This document shows, piece after piece, positions 51,568 through 59,445 of a DNA stretch of 64,000 nt. The notes beneath the pieces are model-generated. The model had not been told where the DNA came from and did not search any database. It saw only the letters and a program-made list of their open reading frames with translations. How positions within the stretch are numbered: position 1 is the first letter of the stretch; every line of letters begins with the position of its first letter. The position numbers and the translations under genes are program-made. The DNA comes from Sphingobium ummariense RL-3. Lineage in GTDB: Bacteria > Pseudomonadota > Alphaproteobacteria > Sphingomonadales > Sphingomonadaceae. The stretch lies in contig NZ_AUWY01000057.1 in NCBI RefSeq assembly GCF_000447205.1, forward strand, positions 36,853 through 100,852. The letters are read 5' to 3'.

Positions 51568-52445
51568 TGGCATTGCCTGCGGTACCTGTTTCCTCGGAGG
51601 GCGCGACCCGCATCCTGTCCGGCCTGCTGGAGGCGCGTACCGGTCAGATCCTTTCCGAAAGCCGCGCCTGGCGCATCGAGACGGTCCTGAAACCGGTGCT
51701 TCGCACCCATGGGCTGCGCGATATCGACGAACTGGCGTCGCGCCTGCTGCGGTCGCGCAACCCCGGGCTGGACGAGGATGTCGTCCACGCGCTGCTCAAC
51801 AATGAAAGCAGCTTCTTCCGCGACCTCCAGATATTCGACATGATCCGTCGGCAGATATTGCCGCAACTGCGCGAAAAGCGTGCGCGCGAACGCAGGCTGC
51901 GCATCTGGAGCGCGGGCTGCTCGACCGGACAGGAAGCCTACTCGCTCGCCATCCAGCTCCGTAACGAGGCGGAGCTGTGGCAGGGCTGGCGGATCGAGAT
52001 CCTTGCCACCGACATCTCCCGCGCGGCTATCAACCAGGCCCGCTCCGGCGTCTTCCCGCAGATCGACGTGCAACGCGGTCTGCCGGTCGCCGACCTGCTG
52101 ACCTGGTTCGAACCTGCGGGCGATGACTGGCGCGTCAGCCCGGACCTGCGTCGGATGATCGATTTCCGCCAGGACAATCTGTTCGATTCCCGGGCGGCCA
52201 CTGGCGCTTACGACCTCATCCTCTGCCGCAACGTCCTGCTCTATTTCACGCAGGAACGGCGCCATGCCGTGCTCGACCTGCTGGCCGGGCGCAGCCATGA
52301 CCAGTCGGTCCTGCTGCTGGGAGCCGGGGAGACGGTGATCGGCCAGAGCGAACATTTCGTGCCGCATCCGGATTTCCGCGGCGCCTATGGCCGCAAGCGG
52401 GCGCTCGCCGCCGGAGCGGGCGGCCCGATGCGCTGCGCGCGGTAG
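51567..52445 (+). CDS. cheR: Chemotaxis protein methyltransferase CheR
   Basis: 292 residues. N-terminal helical domain, then SAM-binding Rossmann fold with WSAGCSTGQEAYSLAIQL (motif I), ILATDISRAAINQARSG, and the NxLLYF-type motif CRNVLLYFTQERR. NNESSFFRDLQIFD precedes it (family NETxFFR). Adds methyl groups to chemoreceptor glutamates. Start chosen by overlap with the cheB stop. Last gene of the cluster; no chemoreceptor gene is in the window. Confidence 0.95.
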   Translation: MALPAVPVSSEGATRILSGLLEARTGQILSESRAWRIETVLKPVLRTHGLRDIDELASRLLRSRNPGLDEDVVHALLNNESSFFRDLQIFDMIRRQILPQLREKRARERRLRIWSAGCSTGQEAYSLAIQLRNEAELWQGWRIEILATDISRAAINQARSGVFPQIDVQRGLPVADLLTWFEPAGDDWRVSPDLRRMIDFRQDNLFDSRAATGAYDLILCRNVLLYFTQERRHAVLDLLAGRSHDQSVLLLGAGETVIGQSEHFVPHPDFRGAYGRKRALAAGAGGPMRCAR

Positions 52446-52669
52446 CTGGCGTCGATTTTCGGCGAATGGGCGAAATAATATCCTCCCCTGTCAGGGGAAG
52501 ATGAACTGCCGGTCCGCTAACCACCCAAATCCGATACGCGGATCGACCCATCACCCTGCGCGGCGGCGCTTGATTGCCGCGCCCGTCTCGGCCATTGTCG
52601 TTCTCCCGCAGCAGACCTGCCTGCGGTCAGGCGTAATGATCAGGGCATTGTGGTGACTGGCCTTCCTCG

Positions 52670-53368
52670 ATGACCGACTTCCCCATGATCGAAACGCCGT
52701 CGCCCAATTTCGACGAGCGCAGCCTGCCGGTTTCCATGCTGGTGCTGCACTATACCGGCATGCCGGACGCGGCGAGCGCCATCAACTGGCTCGCCAACCC
52801 TGAATCGAAGGTCTCCGCCCATTATGTCGTGACCGAGGACGGCCAGATCATCCGCATGGTGGCGGAGGACAAGCGCGCCTGGCATGCCGGCCGCTCGCAC
52901 TGGCGCGGAATCGAGGACGTGAACTCCGCCAGCATCGGCATAGAGATCGTCAACCCCGGCCATGAATGGGGCTATCGTCCTTTCCCGGAAACGCAGATGG
53001 GCGCGCTCATCCCGCTGGTGCACGACATCGTCCAGCGCCATCGCATCACCCGCGGCAACATCGTCGGGCATAGCGACGTCGCGCCCGCGCGCAAGCAGGA
53101 TCCCGGCGAGCTCTTTCCCTGGGGCCAGCTGGCGCGCCTTCGTCTTGCCCTGCCGCGCCCGACCAGGAATCTCATGGACCCGCACTGGACCGACGGCGGC
53201 TTCATGCTGGCGCTGGAGCGCTTCGGCTACGACATCGCCGACCCGCAGGCGGCGGTGGTCGCCTTCCAGCGCCGCTTCCGTCCCGAACTGATCGACGGCG
53301 TCATCGACGGCGAATGCCGGGCCATCCTGCTCGCCCTGCTGTTGCCCAAGCCGCGCGGGGACGATTAG
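52670..53368 (+). CDS. N-acetylmuramoyl-L-alanine amidase (amidase_2, AmiD/AmpD-like)
   Basis: 232 residues. Zinc ligands are recognisable: MLVLHYTGMPDA (first His), IVGHSDVAPARKQDPGELF (second His and downstream Asp), plus SIGIEIVNPGHEWGYRPFP. The C-terminal part (GYDIADPQAAVVAFQRRFRP) is a peptidoglycan-binding helical domain, as in AmiD. No signal peptide, so a cytoplasmic AmpD-like muropeptide-recycling role is more likely. ATG 52685 is an alternative start. The rnpB gene follows directly. Confidence 0.9.
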   Translation: MTDFPMIETPSPNFDERSLPVSMLVLHYTGMPDAASAINWLANPESKVSAHYVVTEDGQIIRMVAEDKRAWHAGRSHWRGIEDVNSASIGIEIVNPGHEWGYRPFPETQMGALIPLVHDIVQRHRITRGNIVGHSDVAPARKQDPGELFPWGQLARLRLALPRPTRNLMDPHWTDGGFMLALERFGYDIADPQAAVVAFQRRFRPELIDGVIDGECRAILLALLLPKPRGDD

Positions 53369-53414
53369 ACTTTTCTCGGGGCTGGCATATCCGGCCCGTT
53401 TCCCCTAGAGAGCG

Positions 53415-53806
53415 CTCCGCCAGAGGGCCGGGCGGCCGCGGCGTGGCGGGTAACTTCCACGGCGAGGAAAGTCCGGGCTCCACGAAATGACGGTGCCGGC
53501 TAACGGCCGGCGGGGGCGACCCCAGGGACAGTGCAACAGAAAGCAGGTCGCCACGGTTTCGGCCAGGCGAAATTGAAAGGGTGCGGTAAGAGCGCACCGC
53601 GTCCCCGGCAACGGCGGACGGCACGGTAAACCCCACCGGGAGCAAGACCGAATAGGGGCGGCGCGCGGACGCAAGTCCGCTAGGCATGTTTCGGCCGAGA
53701 CCGCCCGGGTTGGTTGCTTGAGCCGCGCAGCAATGCACGGCCTAGAGGAATGGCCGTCGCTCTCCTTCGGGGGAGCACAGAACCCGGCTTACAGGCCCTC
53801 TGGCAA
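53415..53806 (+). ncRNA. rnpB: RNase P RNA (bacterial class A)
   Basis: Catalytic RNA that cuts tRNA 5' leaders. Conserved elements occur in order: GAGGAAAGTCCGGGCTCC, ACAGAAAGCAGG, GGGTGCGGTAAGAGCGCACC, GGTAAACCCCACCGGGAGCA and TAGAGGAATGGCCG near the 3' end. The terminal P1 helix closes as GCCAGAGGGCC (53419-53429) with GGCCCTCTGGC (53794-53804), which sets the ends to within a few bases. An open frame runs through its 3' part into the next gene but is not coding there. Confidence 0.96.
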
Positions 53807-53867
53807 TGCCGCCCTGCGGGCGATAAGGCTGGCTCTGCAGGGAAGAGTCGCGTCGGGGGTAATTGAA

Positions 53868-55817
53868 ATGACGATGCACGGGCTGGGTGCGATGGCGATC
53901 CTGCTGTCGTTGCCCATGGCCGCCATGGCGCAGGACGCGGCGGCTCCTGCAACAGCGCCCCTGACCGTCCAGCAGATGTTCGATTCTGCCTCGGAGGCAG
54001 CGGTCAAGGGCGATCACGCCCGGGCGCTGGCGCTGCTGACGACACTTGAGCAGCGGGTGAAGAATCCGCGCAGCCTAGCGATCGTCCGGCTGCGTCGCGC
54101 GATCATGCTGACGCTGATGTCCCGTTGGGAAGAGGCGCGTCCTCTCCTGGCGCAAGCGGTCGTGGCCCTGCCCGAGGGGGACAGCAGCCTCGACGCGGAT
54201 CGCGCCGACGCGCTGGACGCCCTGGGGCGTCTTGCGCAGGCCGACCTCGATTACGACGCGGCGCGGCTCTATTTCGCGCGCGCCGCCGTTCTGACCACCG
54301 ATCCAGCGGCGAAGGTCGGCAGCCTCTTGCGGGAGGCCCAGGCGGGCGTGTTCGTCGATCCCGCCCAGGCGCTGACCAAGCTGGAAGAGGCCGACAGGAT
54401 GATCCTGGCGCAACCGGATAAGAGCAAGGCGGTCAAGGCACAGGCAACCGCCGTGCGTGGCCGCGCGCTGCTCAACCTCGGGCGCTTTGCCGAGGCACAG
54501 GCCGCTTTTGCCCGCACTGTGTCGGCGGAAGGCGGATTGACGATGACAGTCAATTACGACGATCTGGTGGCACGGTCCGATGCCGCAATCGCGGCGATGC
54601 TGGCTGGAAACCGGGACAGGGCGCGCAATTACCTGGTCTACACCGGCGCCGGCCGTATGCCGACCCAGGACTTCACGGCGGGTGCGGATATGGGCCTGCC
54701 GATCTGTGGCGAAGATGGTATTCGCCCCGAAGACGTCGCCGTGGTCGAATTCGGCATCGCCGACAATGGCGCGGTCAGCTATGCGCGGCCGGTCTACGGC
54801 TCCCGTCCGGGCGGCATGGCCCTCGTTTTTGCCCGCGCCGTGATGCGCTGGTCCTGGCGGCCGGAGGATCTGGCGAAGATCCCGGCGCTTTTCCGCTTCG
54901 TCACGCGGCTGGAATTACGCTGCTCGACCGGCGAAGGCGGCCCGTCTCCCGTCTTCGGTCCACAAAGGGCCTTCCGGCAGTGGCTCGATCAGCAGGGTGC
55001 ACCGCATTTCGAGCCGCAGGGCGAGAGTGAAGCGCGACGGCGCGTGGCGCTGGAGGGGGAGTTGGCGCGGCTGCGGGCCATGCCGAACGGACAACCGGTA
55101 GCCGAAGCAGAAGTGCTGGCCGATATTCTGGAAAGCCCGCTTTCGACCAAGGAACAGGCAGAGAAGTACGGCCCGCCGCTGCTATCCATCCTCGCCTCGC
55201 AGTCGGCTCCGCCGCTCGCCCGGCTCTGGGTGGACTGGCTTATTCACAGGACGCAATGGGACTATTTGGTTGAAGAAGGCCCTTATGCCAGCGATCCCGT
55301 TGCCCGTGCGACAGTGTTGCTGATGAACTATGACCGCCTGCCCGCGAAGCAGAAGCCGCAATCCCAGGCCGTGCTAGACCGCGTCATCGCCGACCCGGCG
55401 CTGGGCAAGGATCATCCTCTTCGCGTCGCGGCGCTCACCCGCCGCGCCTCGGCCAAGGCAGCGGCGCAGGATTTGACCGGTGCGCGCGCCGATTTCCTGG
55501 CGACCGGCCTGACCGACCAACAATGTTCGATCGTCGACGCGAAGCCCAGCCTGGAGTCCGCGCGGACCTTCGGCAACGACTATCCCACCGACATGGTCAA
55601 TGTGGGCGTTGAAGGCTGGACCCGGGTGCAGTTCGATATCGCCGCCGATGGGCACACGCTCAATCAGCGTGCGATCATCACTTATCCGCCGATGATCTTC
55701 GGTGCCAATGGCCAGAAGATCGTCGCTCGCGCAAAATATGCGCAGAGCTATCGGCCGGATGGCGGGCTGGGCTGTGGCGGCAGCGCCGAGATGATCAGGT
55801 TCAAAATGCCCGATTGA
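53868..55817 (+). CDS. Exported TPR protein with C-terminal TonB-like domain
   Basis: 649 residues from ATG 53868 (GGGGGT upstream). Signal peptide (MAILLSLPMAAMAQD), then TPR-like helical repeats to about residue 220 (AEAAVKGDHARALALLTTLE; DALGRLAQADLDYDAARLYF). A first beta domain (VVEFGIADNGAVSYARPVYG) is followed by further helices. The last 90 residues resemble a TonB C-terminal domain (VGVEGWTRVQFDIAADGHTL; AIITYPPMIFGANGQKIVAR). There is no membrane anchor other than the signal peptide and no proline rod, so it is not a classical TonB. The longer frame upstream overlaps rnpB and is rejected. Confidence 0.82.
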   Translation: MTMHGLGAMAILLSLPMAAMAQDAAAPATAPLTVQQMFDSASEAAVKGDHARALALLTTLEQRVKNPRSLAIVRLRRAIMLTLMSRWEEARPLLAQAVVALPEGDSSLDADRADALDALGRLAQADLDYDAARLYFARAAVLTTDPAAKVGSLLREAQAGVFVDPAQALTKLEEADRMILAQPDKSKAVKAQATAVRGRALLNLGRFAEAQAAFARTVSAEGGLTMTVNYDDLVARSDAAIAAMLAGNRDRARNYLVYTGAGRMPTQDFTAGADMGLPICGEDGIRPEDVAVVEFGIADNGAVSYARPVYGSRPGGMALVFARAVMRWSWRPEDLAKIPALFRFVTRLELRCSTGEGGPSPVFGPQRAFRQWLDQQGAPHFEPQGESEARRRVALEGELARLRAMPNGQPVAEAEVLADILESPLSTKEQAEKYGPPLLSILASQSAPPLARLWVDWLIHRTQWDYLVEEGPYASDPVARATVLLMNYDRLPAKQKPQSQAVLDRVIADPALGKDHPLRVAALTRRASAKAAAQDLTGARADFLATGLTDQQCSIVDAKPSLESARTFGNDYPTDMVNVGVEGWTRVQFDIAADGHTLNQRAIITYPPMIFGANGQKIVARAKYAQSYRPDGGLGCGGSAEMIRFKMPD

Positions 55818-55896
55818 CAGTGATCGGCCGGCAGGCTGGTCATTTTTCGGCAAAACGAAACTGGCGTTCCTTCCACCGCTTCCCTACCTTTGTCCG

Positions 55897-56445
55897 ATGG
55901 CACGAACGGGTCGATCCAATGACTGGGGCTTTCCGCGCTGGCGCGGCTATGGCTCGGGACGCGAGGCGCAGGCGGTGCGGCTGTGCGACCGGCATGGCTG
56001 CGACCGGCCGGGCGACTGCCCCGCGCCCAAGTCCCCCAACAGCCGCGAACGCTGGTATTTCTGCGCCGAGCATGCCGGCGAATACAACCGCAACTGGGAC
56101 TATTTCCAGGGCCTCGACCAGGAAGAGCGGGAGCAGCGCGAACGCGCCGAACGCCGCGAGGCGAACGGCTATCAGTCGAGTGCCTATCATGGCTGGGGTG
56201 GCCCCGGCGACGGCAGCCGCTCGCGCGACGAGCTGCATGCGCTCAAGGCGCTGGAGCTTGAGGACGATGCCGATTTCGAGGCGGTGAAGCGCAGCTGGCG
56301 CCGTCTCGCCAAGGAGAACCATCCGGACGTAAAGCCCGGCGACAGCGAGGCCGCGGTCCGCTTCCAGGCGATCCAGGCGGCCTATGAAGTGCTGCGCGCG
56401 GCCGAGGAACGGCGGACCTGGAAGCCCCGGAGCATGGCCGAGTGA
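55897..56445 (+). CDS. J-domain protein with N-terminal cysteine cluster
   Basis: 182 residues. The C-terminal J domain includes ALKALELEDDADFEAVKRSW, RRLAKENHPDVKPGD (HPD present) and FQAIQAAYEVLRAAEERR, so it should stimulate a DnaK-type chaperone. The N-terminal region has CDRHGCDRPGDC and FCAEHAGEYNRNWDYFQGL, probably a zinc site, then a charged helix (EEREQRERAERREA). This layout is common in alphaproteobacteria. It overlaps the next gene by four bases (GTGA). Confidence 0.9.
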   Translation: MARTGRSNDWGFPRWRGYGSGREAQAVRLCDRHGCDRPGDCPAPKSPNSRERWYFCAEHAGEYNRNWDYFQGLDQEEREQRERAERREANGYQSSAYHGWGGPGDGSRSRDELHALKALELEDDADFEAVKRSWRRLAKENHPDVKPGDSEAAVRFQAIQAAYEVLRAAEERRTWKPRSMAE

Positions 56446-56744
56446 AGGATCATGTCCGGTCCAACTGGCAGAATGCCGTCCTCGTCTGCCGCAAATGCTC
56501 GAAGAAGGTCGACGGCGGCTTCGGCCCGAAGGGCGACCAGCGCCTGGCCAAGGCGCTGCGCAAGCATCTGGCGCTGAAGAAGGGCCGCAAGGCCGCGGCG
56601 GGGATCGTCGAGGTCGGCTGCCTGGGTATCTGCCCCAGGGGCGCCGTGACCGTGGTCAACGGCGCGCAGAGCCGCGACTGGCTGCTCGTGCGGCCCGGCG
56701 CTGCTCTTGACGGCCTTGCGGAAAACCTGGGTCTAACGCCCTGA
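56442..56744 (+). CDS. Thioredoxin-like [2Fe-2S] ferredoxin-type protein
   Basis: 100 residues, GTG start overlapping the J-domain stop. Four cysteines in two pairs (VCRKCSKK, residues 16 and 19; GCLGICPRGAV, residues 60 and 64) fit the thioredoxin-like [2Fe-2S] ferredoxin fold. The first pair, CxxC, is closer than in classic members, where the spacing is about ten. Basic overall. Electron partner unknown; the overlap with a J-domain gene suggests shared expression, perhaps for iron-sulphur handling. Confidence 0.8.
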   Translation: MKDHVRSNWQNAVLVCRKCSKKVDGGFGPKGDQRLAKALRKHLALKKGRKAAAGIVEVGCLGICPRGAVTVVNGAQSRDWLLVRPGAALDGLAENLGLTP

Positions 56745-56750
56745 CCGCTC

Positions 56751-57182
56751 TCAGCCGGCGCGGGCGGCGGGCGTTCCGCGCGCGGCCGTGTCCGCGATCG
56801 GATAGAGGATGCGCTCCTCCTGCTCGATCCGCCGGGCGAGCGCATCGAGCAGGGCGCGGGTCTCTGTGCAGAAGACCGGCCATTCCCGCGCGATGCGATC
56901 GTCGGTCCATTGCGTCATATAGGTGGTGAAGGTCTGGGCCGTCGATCCGATTTCCGCCTGCAGCCGCAGTGCGGTGGCGCGATGCCGTTCCTCGGGCAGG
57001 CGCTGCATCGTGGGGTAGAGGATGCCGTCCTCCAGCGCCAGATGCTCCATCAGCGCGCGGGCCAACCGCCACCGCAGCGCCCCGACGCCTCGCGGCTGGC
57101 TGTTGTCCGAAACCGCTTCACCCAGCGACCGGGCGATCACGCGAATATCCTGATGCTGCCGTCGCAGCGCATCCACATTCAT
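56751..57182 (-). CDS. Hemerythrin-domain protein
   Basis: 143 residues, four-helix bundle. Di-iron ligand candidates: His in LRRQHQDIRVIA, His and Glu in ALMEHLALEDGILYPTMQRL, His in EERHRATAL, and Glu in RIEQEERILYP. This resembles hemerythrin HHE-domain proteins of the regulator/oxygen- or NO-responsive type. No other domain. Separate from sodB by a 121-bp gap holding the sodB terminator-like hairpin, both on the minus strand. Confidence 0.85.
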   Translation of the reverse strand: MNVDALRRQHQDIRVIARSLGEAVSDNSQPRGVGALRWRLARALMEHLALEDGILYPTMQRLPEERHRATALRLQAEIGSTAQTFTTYMTQWTDDRIAREWPVFCTETRALLDALARRIEQEERILYPIADTAARGTPAARAG

Positions 57183-57269
57183 GGCTATCCCCTGTCCCTT
57201 TTGGGTCCAGGGGGAACGATAGCTCAGGGGCGGTTAACGGAATGCTGCGACGGCGCCGGATCGGAAATT

Positions 57270-57294
57270 CCGCCCGCCGCATTGCGACGGGCGG
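57270..57294 (-). terminator. Hairpin after sodB
   Basis: 7-bp stem CCGCCCG/CGGGCGG with an 11-base loop, ten bases past the sodB stop on the minus strand, followed by AATTTCC. Moderate terminator. Confidence 0.5.
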
Positions 57295-57303
57295 TACAGG
57301 GAA

Positions 57304-57918
57304 TCAGCCCGGCTGGTCGGCGCGGCTGACGCCTTCGCCGTCCAGGTTCAGGGCGGCGAAGTCCCAGTTGATCGCTTCCTTGAGCACGCGGTCGGCATAG
57401 TTGGGTCGCGCGTTGCGATAGTCGATATAATAGGCATGCTCCCACACATCGACGATCAGCAGCGGGACATGGCCTTCATGCGCGACCGGCGTGTCGGCGT
57501 CATGGTAGCTGGTGACTTCCAGCTTGCCGTCCTTCAGGATCAGCGCGGCCCAGCCGCTGGCGAAATGGCCGACGGCCTCCGCCTTCAGCTTGTCGACCAA
57601 GGCGTCGACCGACCCGAAGGCTTCGGTGATCAGGTCGAGCAGCTGCCCAGTCGGCTCGGTCTTCGTGGGCGAGAGCGAGTTCCAGTAGAAGGTGTGGTTC
57701 CAGATCTGGCCGACCTGGTTGAACAGCCCGCCCTTGCTGCTCTTGATCAGCTCGACCAGCGACTTGCCCTGCAGCGCGGGATCGGCGGCGACCAGCTCGT
57801 TCGCCTTCACGACATAGGCATTGTGGTGCTTGCCATGGTGGAAGTCGAAGGTTTCGGCCGACAGGATGTCGCCAAAGGCGTCCTTGGCATAGGGTAGGTC
57901 GGGAAGAACAAAGGCCAT
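57304..57918 (-). CDS. sodB: Superoxide dismutase, Fe type
   Basis: 204 residues. Converts superoxide to peroxide in the cytoplasm. Metal ligands: His27 (FDFHHGKHHNAYV), His in IWNHTFYWNSLSP, and Asp and His in LLIVDVWEHAYYIDYRNARP. The C-terminal end varies (DGEGVSRADQPG). GAGGAG lies seven bases before ATG 57918. Sequence style is Fe-type or cambialistic; the metal cannot be proved from sequence. Confidence 0.96.
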   Translation of the reverse strand: MAFVLPDLPYAKDAFGDILSAETFDFHHGKHHNAYVVKANELVAADPALQGKSLVELIKSSKGGLFNQVGQIWNHTFYWNSLSPTKTEPTGQLLDLITEAFGSVDALVDKLKAEAVGHFASGWAALILKDGKLEVTSYHDADTPVAHEGHVPLLIVDVWEHAYYIDYRNARPNYADRVLKEAINWDFAALNLDGEGVSRADQPG

Positions 57919-58366
57919 GGCAAAACTCCTCGGTTTCTCAAGTGGACGGCCGCCCAACGGATGGCGCGGCCGATGGCTCCATCGCGCTCCCTAGCAGGGA
58001 AAGGGATCGGGGACAGACGATTTTTGCTGTCAGGGCCACGGAAATATCCGTGGGACAGCGGCGGATGGAGCTTCTAGAATGGCTGGCCTTTGGGCGGATT
58101 GATTTCCTCGAAGACAGTTTGCCGGCAGCTGCAGCTGAAGGGGCCGGCTTCGGCCGGGAGCGGACATCGGATTTACCCTCACCCCGGCCCTGAGCCGGGG
58201 TCCCGCTTCTTGTTTGCAGGTCGGCAGAAGAGGAAAGCGGGATTCCGGGTCAAGCCCGGGATGACGGGGGAATGGCAGCTACCACCCGAAACGGACGGGC
58301 GAACCGCCCCATCCCCAGGCTCGCGCCCGCTTCCCTTCCTTGCGGGATGCGGCTATCTCACCGCCC
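57919..58366. other. 448-bp gap upstream of sodB with palindromic repeats
   Basis: No gene seen. It must contain the sodB promoter (minus). The part nearer 58366 holds paired family-B repeats (58175-58268). The stretch 57950-58150 has no start codon with a ribosome-binding site and no recognised motif. Confidence 0.5.
58175..58268. repeat. Palindromic repeat, family B, head-to-head pair
   Basis: CACCCCGGCCCTGAGCCGGGG-type hairpin, then TCCCGCTTCTTG. After a 15-base spacer the inverse follows: AAGCGGGATTCCGGG and TCAAGCCCGGGATGACG. Two hairpins that can also pair with each other. Confidence 0.85.
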
Positions 58367-58666
58367 ATGCTGCTGATCGCCGGAACCTTCCGCCTCCCGC
58401 CCGAAAACATGCCTGCCGCCCGCGCGCCCATGCGGGTGATGATAGAGGCGAGCCGCGCGGAGGAAGGCTGCCACGCCTATGCCTTCGCGGAGGATGTGCT
58501 TGACCCCGGCCTCATCCATGTCGCGGAGCGCTGGGAGAGCCAGGCGGCGCTCGACGCGCATTTCGCGACCGACCATATGGCGGCATGGCGCGATGCCGGC
58601 GTGGCGCTCGGGATCGGCGAGCGTGACCTCTGGATCTACCAGGGCGGCGAATCCCGGCCGCTTTGA
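58367..58666 (+). CDS. Antibiotic biosynthesis monooxygenase (ABM)-fold protein
   Basis: 99 residues, single ferredoxin-like alpha-beta domain: LLIAGTFRLPPENMPAARAP, EEGCHAYAFAEDVLDPGLIH and VAERWESQAALDAHFATDHM are the family pattern. Members include quinol monooxygenases and haem-degrading enzymes, but most small ones have no assigned substrate. ATG 58367 gives the standard length; no strong ribosome-binding site. Converges with yciB. Confidence 0.88.
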   Translation: MLLIAGTFRLPPENMPAARAPMRVMIEASRAEEGCHAYAFAEDVLDPGLIHVAERWESQAALDAHFATDHMAAWRDAGVALGIGERDLWIYQGGESRPL

Positions 58667-58676
58667 GGCCGGGGCC

Positions 58677-59336
58677 TCAGCCCTGCGGCGGGGTGGTCTC
58701 GCCGATCTCGTCGCTGTCCAGCTTCTCGCCCAGCGACAGGCCGTGGCGCATCAGCATCGGCACGTTGGCGGCGGCAAAGACCACCGACACGATCGTCACG
58801 CCCCACACCTTGACCGCCAGCCAGGCATCGAAGCTCATTGTCCGGCGCATCACCTCGTTCGCCACCGCCATGGCGACGAAGAACAGCGCCCAGTTGCGCG
58901 ACAGCTTCATCCAGCCTTCCTCGGTCAGCCCGTCATAGGCGGCCTGGAGCAGATATTTGAGCAGCGGCTTCCTGCGCAGCAGCCCGGCGAACAGCATCAG
59001 GGCGAAAAAGGCGTAGATGATGGTGGGCTTCAGCTGGATGAAGCTCTGATCACGGAAATAGATGGTCAGCCCGCCGAAGAACAGGATCAGCATGGCCGAG
59101 AGCCACAGCATGGGCGACACGCGGCCCAGCTTCACCTTCGACACGATCACGGCGACCACGATCGCGGCCATGAAGGCGGCGGTGCTCAGCACCATGGCGG
59201 TGATCGGATTGCCCGGCCCCCAGACCCATCCCGCGCCCTTGTAGGTCAGGAAAAAGACGAGCAGCGGCCCGAAGTCCAGCGCCAGGCTGAGCGTGCCGTT
59301 GTGGGCGGGCTTGGGCGCCACCTTGGTATCAGCCAT
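58677..59336 (-). CDS. yciB: Inner-membrane septation protein YciB/IspZ
   Basis: 219 residues with five to six membrane helices. Typical blocks: LALDFGPLLVFFLTYKGAGW at the N-terminus, LILFFGGLTIYFRDQSFIQL, KPTIIYAFFALMLFAG, and WMKLSRNWALFFVAMAVANE. Named for septation defects in Shigella; interacts with cell-envelope synthesis machinery. A polar C-terminal tail (GEKLDSDEIGETTPPQG) is added. It follows ftsY on the same strand, as in many alphaproteobacteria. Confidence 0.94.
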   Translation of the reverse strand: MADTKVAPKPAHNGTLSLALDFGPLLVFFLTYKGAGWVWGPGNPITAMVLSTAAFMAAIVVAVIVSKVKLGRVSPMLWLSAMLILFFGGLTIYFRDQSFIQLKPTIIYAFFALMLFAGLLRRKPLLKYLLQAAYDGLTEEGWMKLSRNWALFFVAMAVANEVMRRTMSFDAWLAVKVWGVTIVSVVFAAANVPMLMRHGLSLGEKLDSDEIGETTPPQG

Positions 59337-59348
59337 TGGATTTTACCT

Positions 59349-59435
59349 CGTCATGCCAGCAAAAGCTGGCATCCCATTGGCCTTGAGGCCGCGGAAGGGG
59401 GAAAGAAGGAAGATCCCAGCCTTCGCCGGGACGAC
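59349..59435. repeat. Palindromic repeats, family B, between ftsY and yciB
   Basis: CGTCATGCCAGCAAAAGCTG followed by GCATCCC (hairpin at 59349-59375), then near 59410-59435 an imperfect inverse AAGATCCCAGCCTTCGCCGG then GACGA. Fills most of the 109-bp gap. Confidence 0.8.
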
Positions 59436-59445
59436 CAGCAGGGAC

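Noticed and set aside
53342..53370. TTGCCC-17-TTAGAC as an rnpB promoter
   Set aside because: The -10 match is poor and lies in the end of the amidase gene; not strong enough to list.
53718..53867. 50-codon upstream extension of the TPR/TonB-C gene
   Set aside because: It overlaps the 3' end of rnpB, whose conserved sequence and P1 pairing explain this stretch; a signal peptide starts at 53868.
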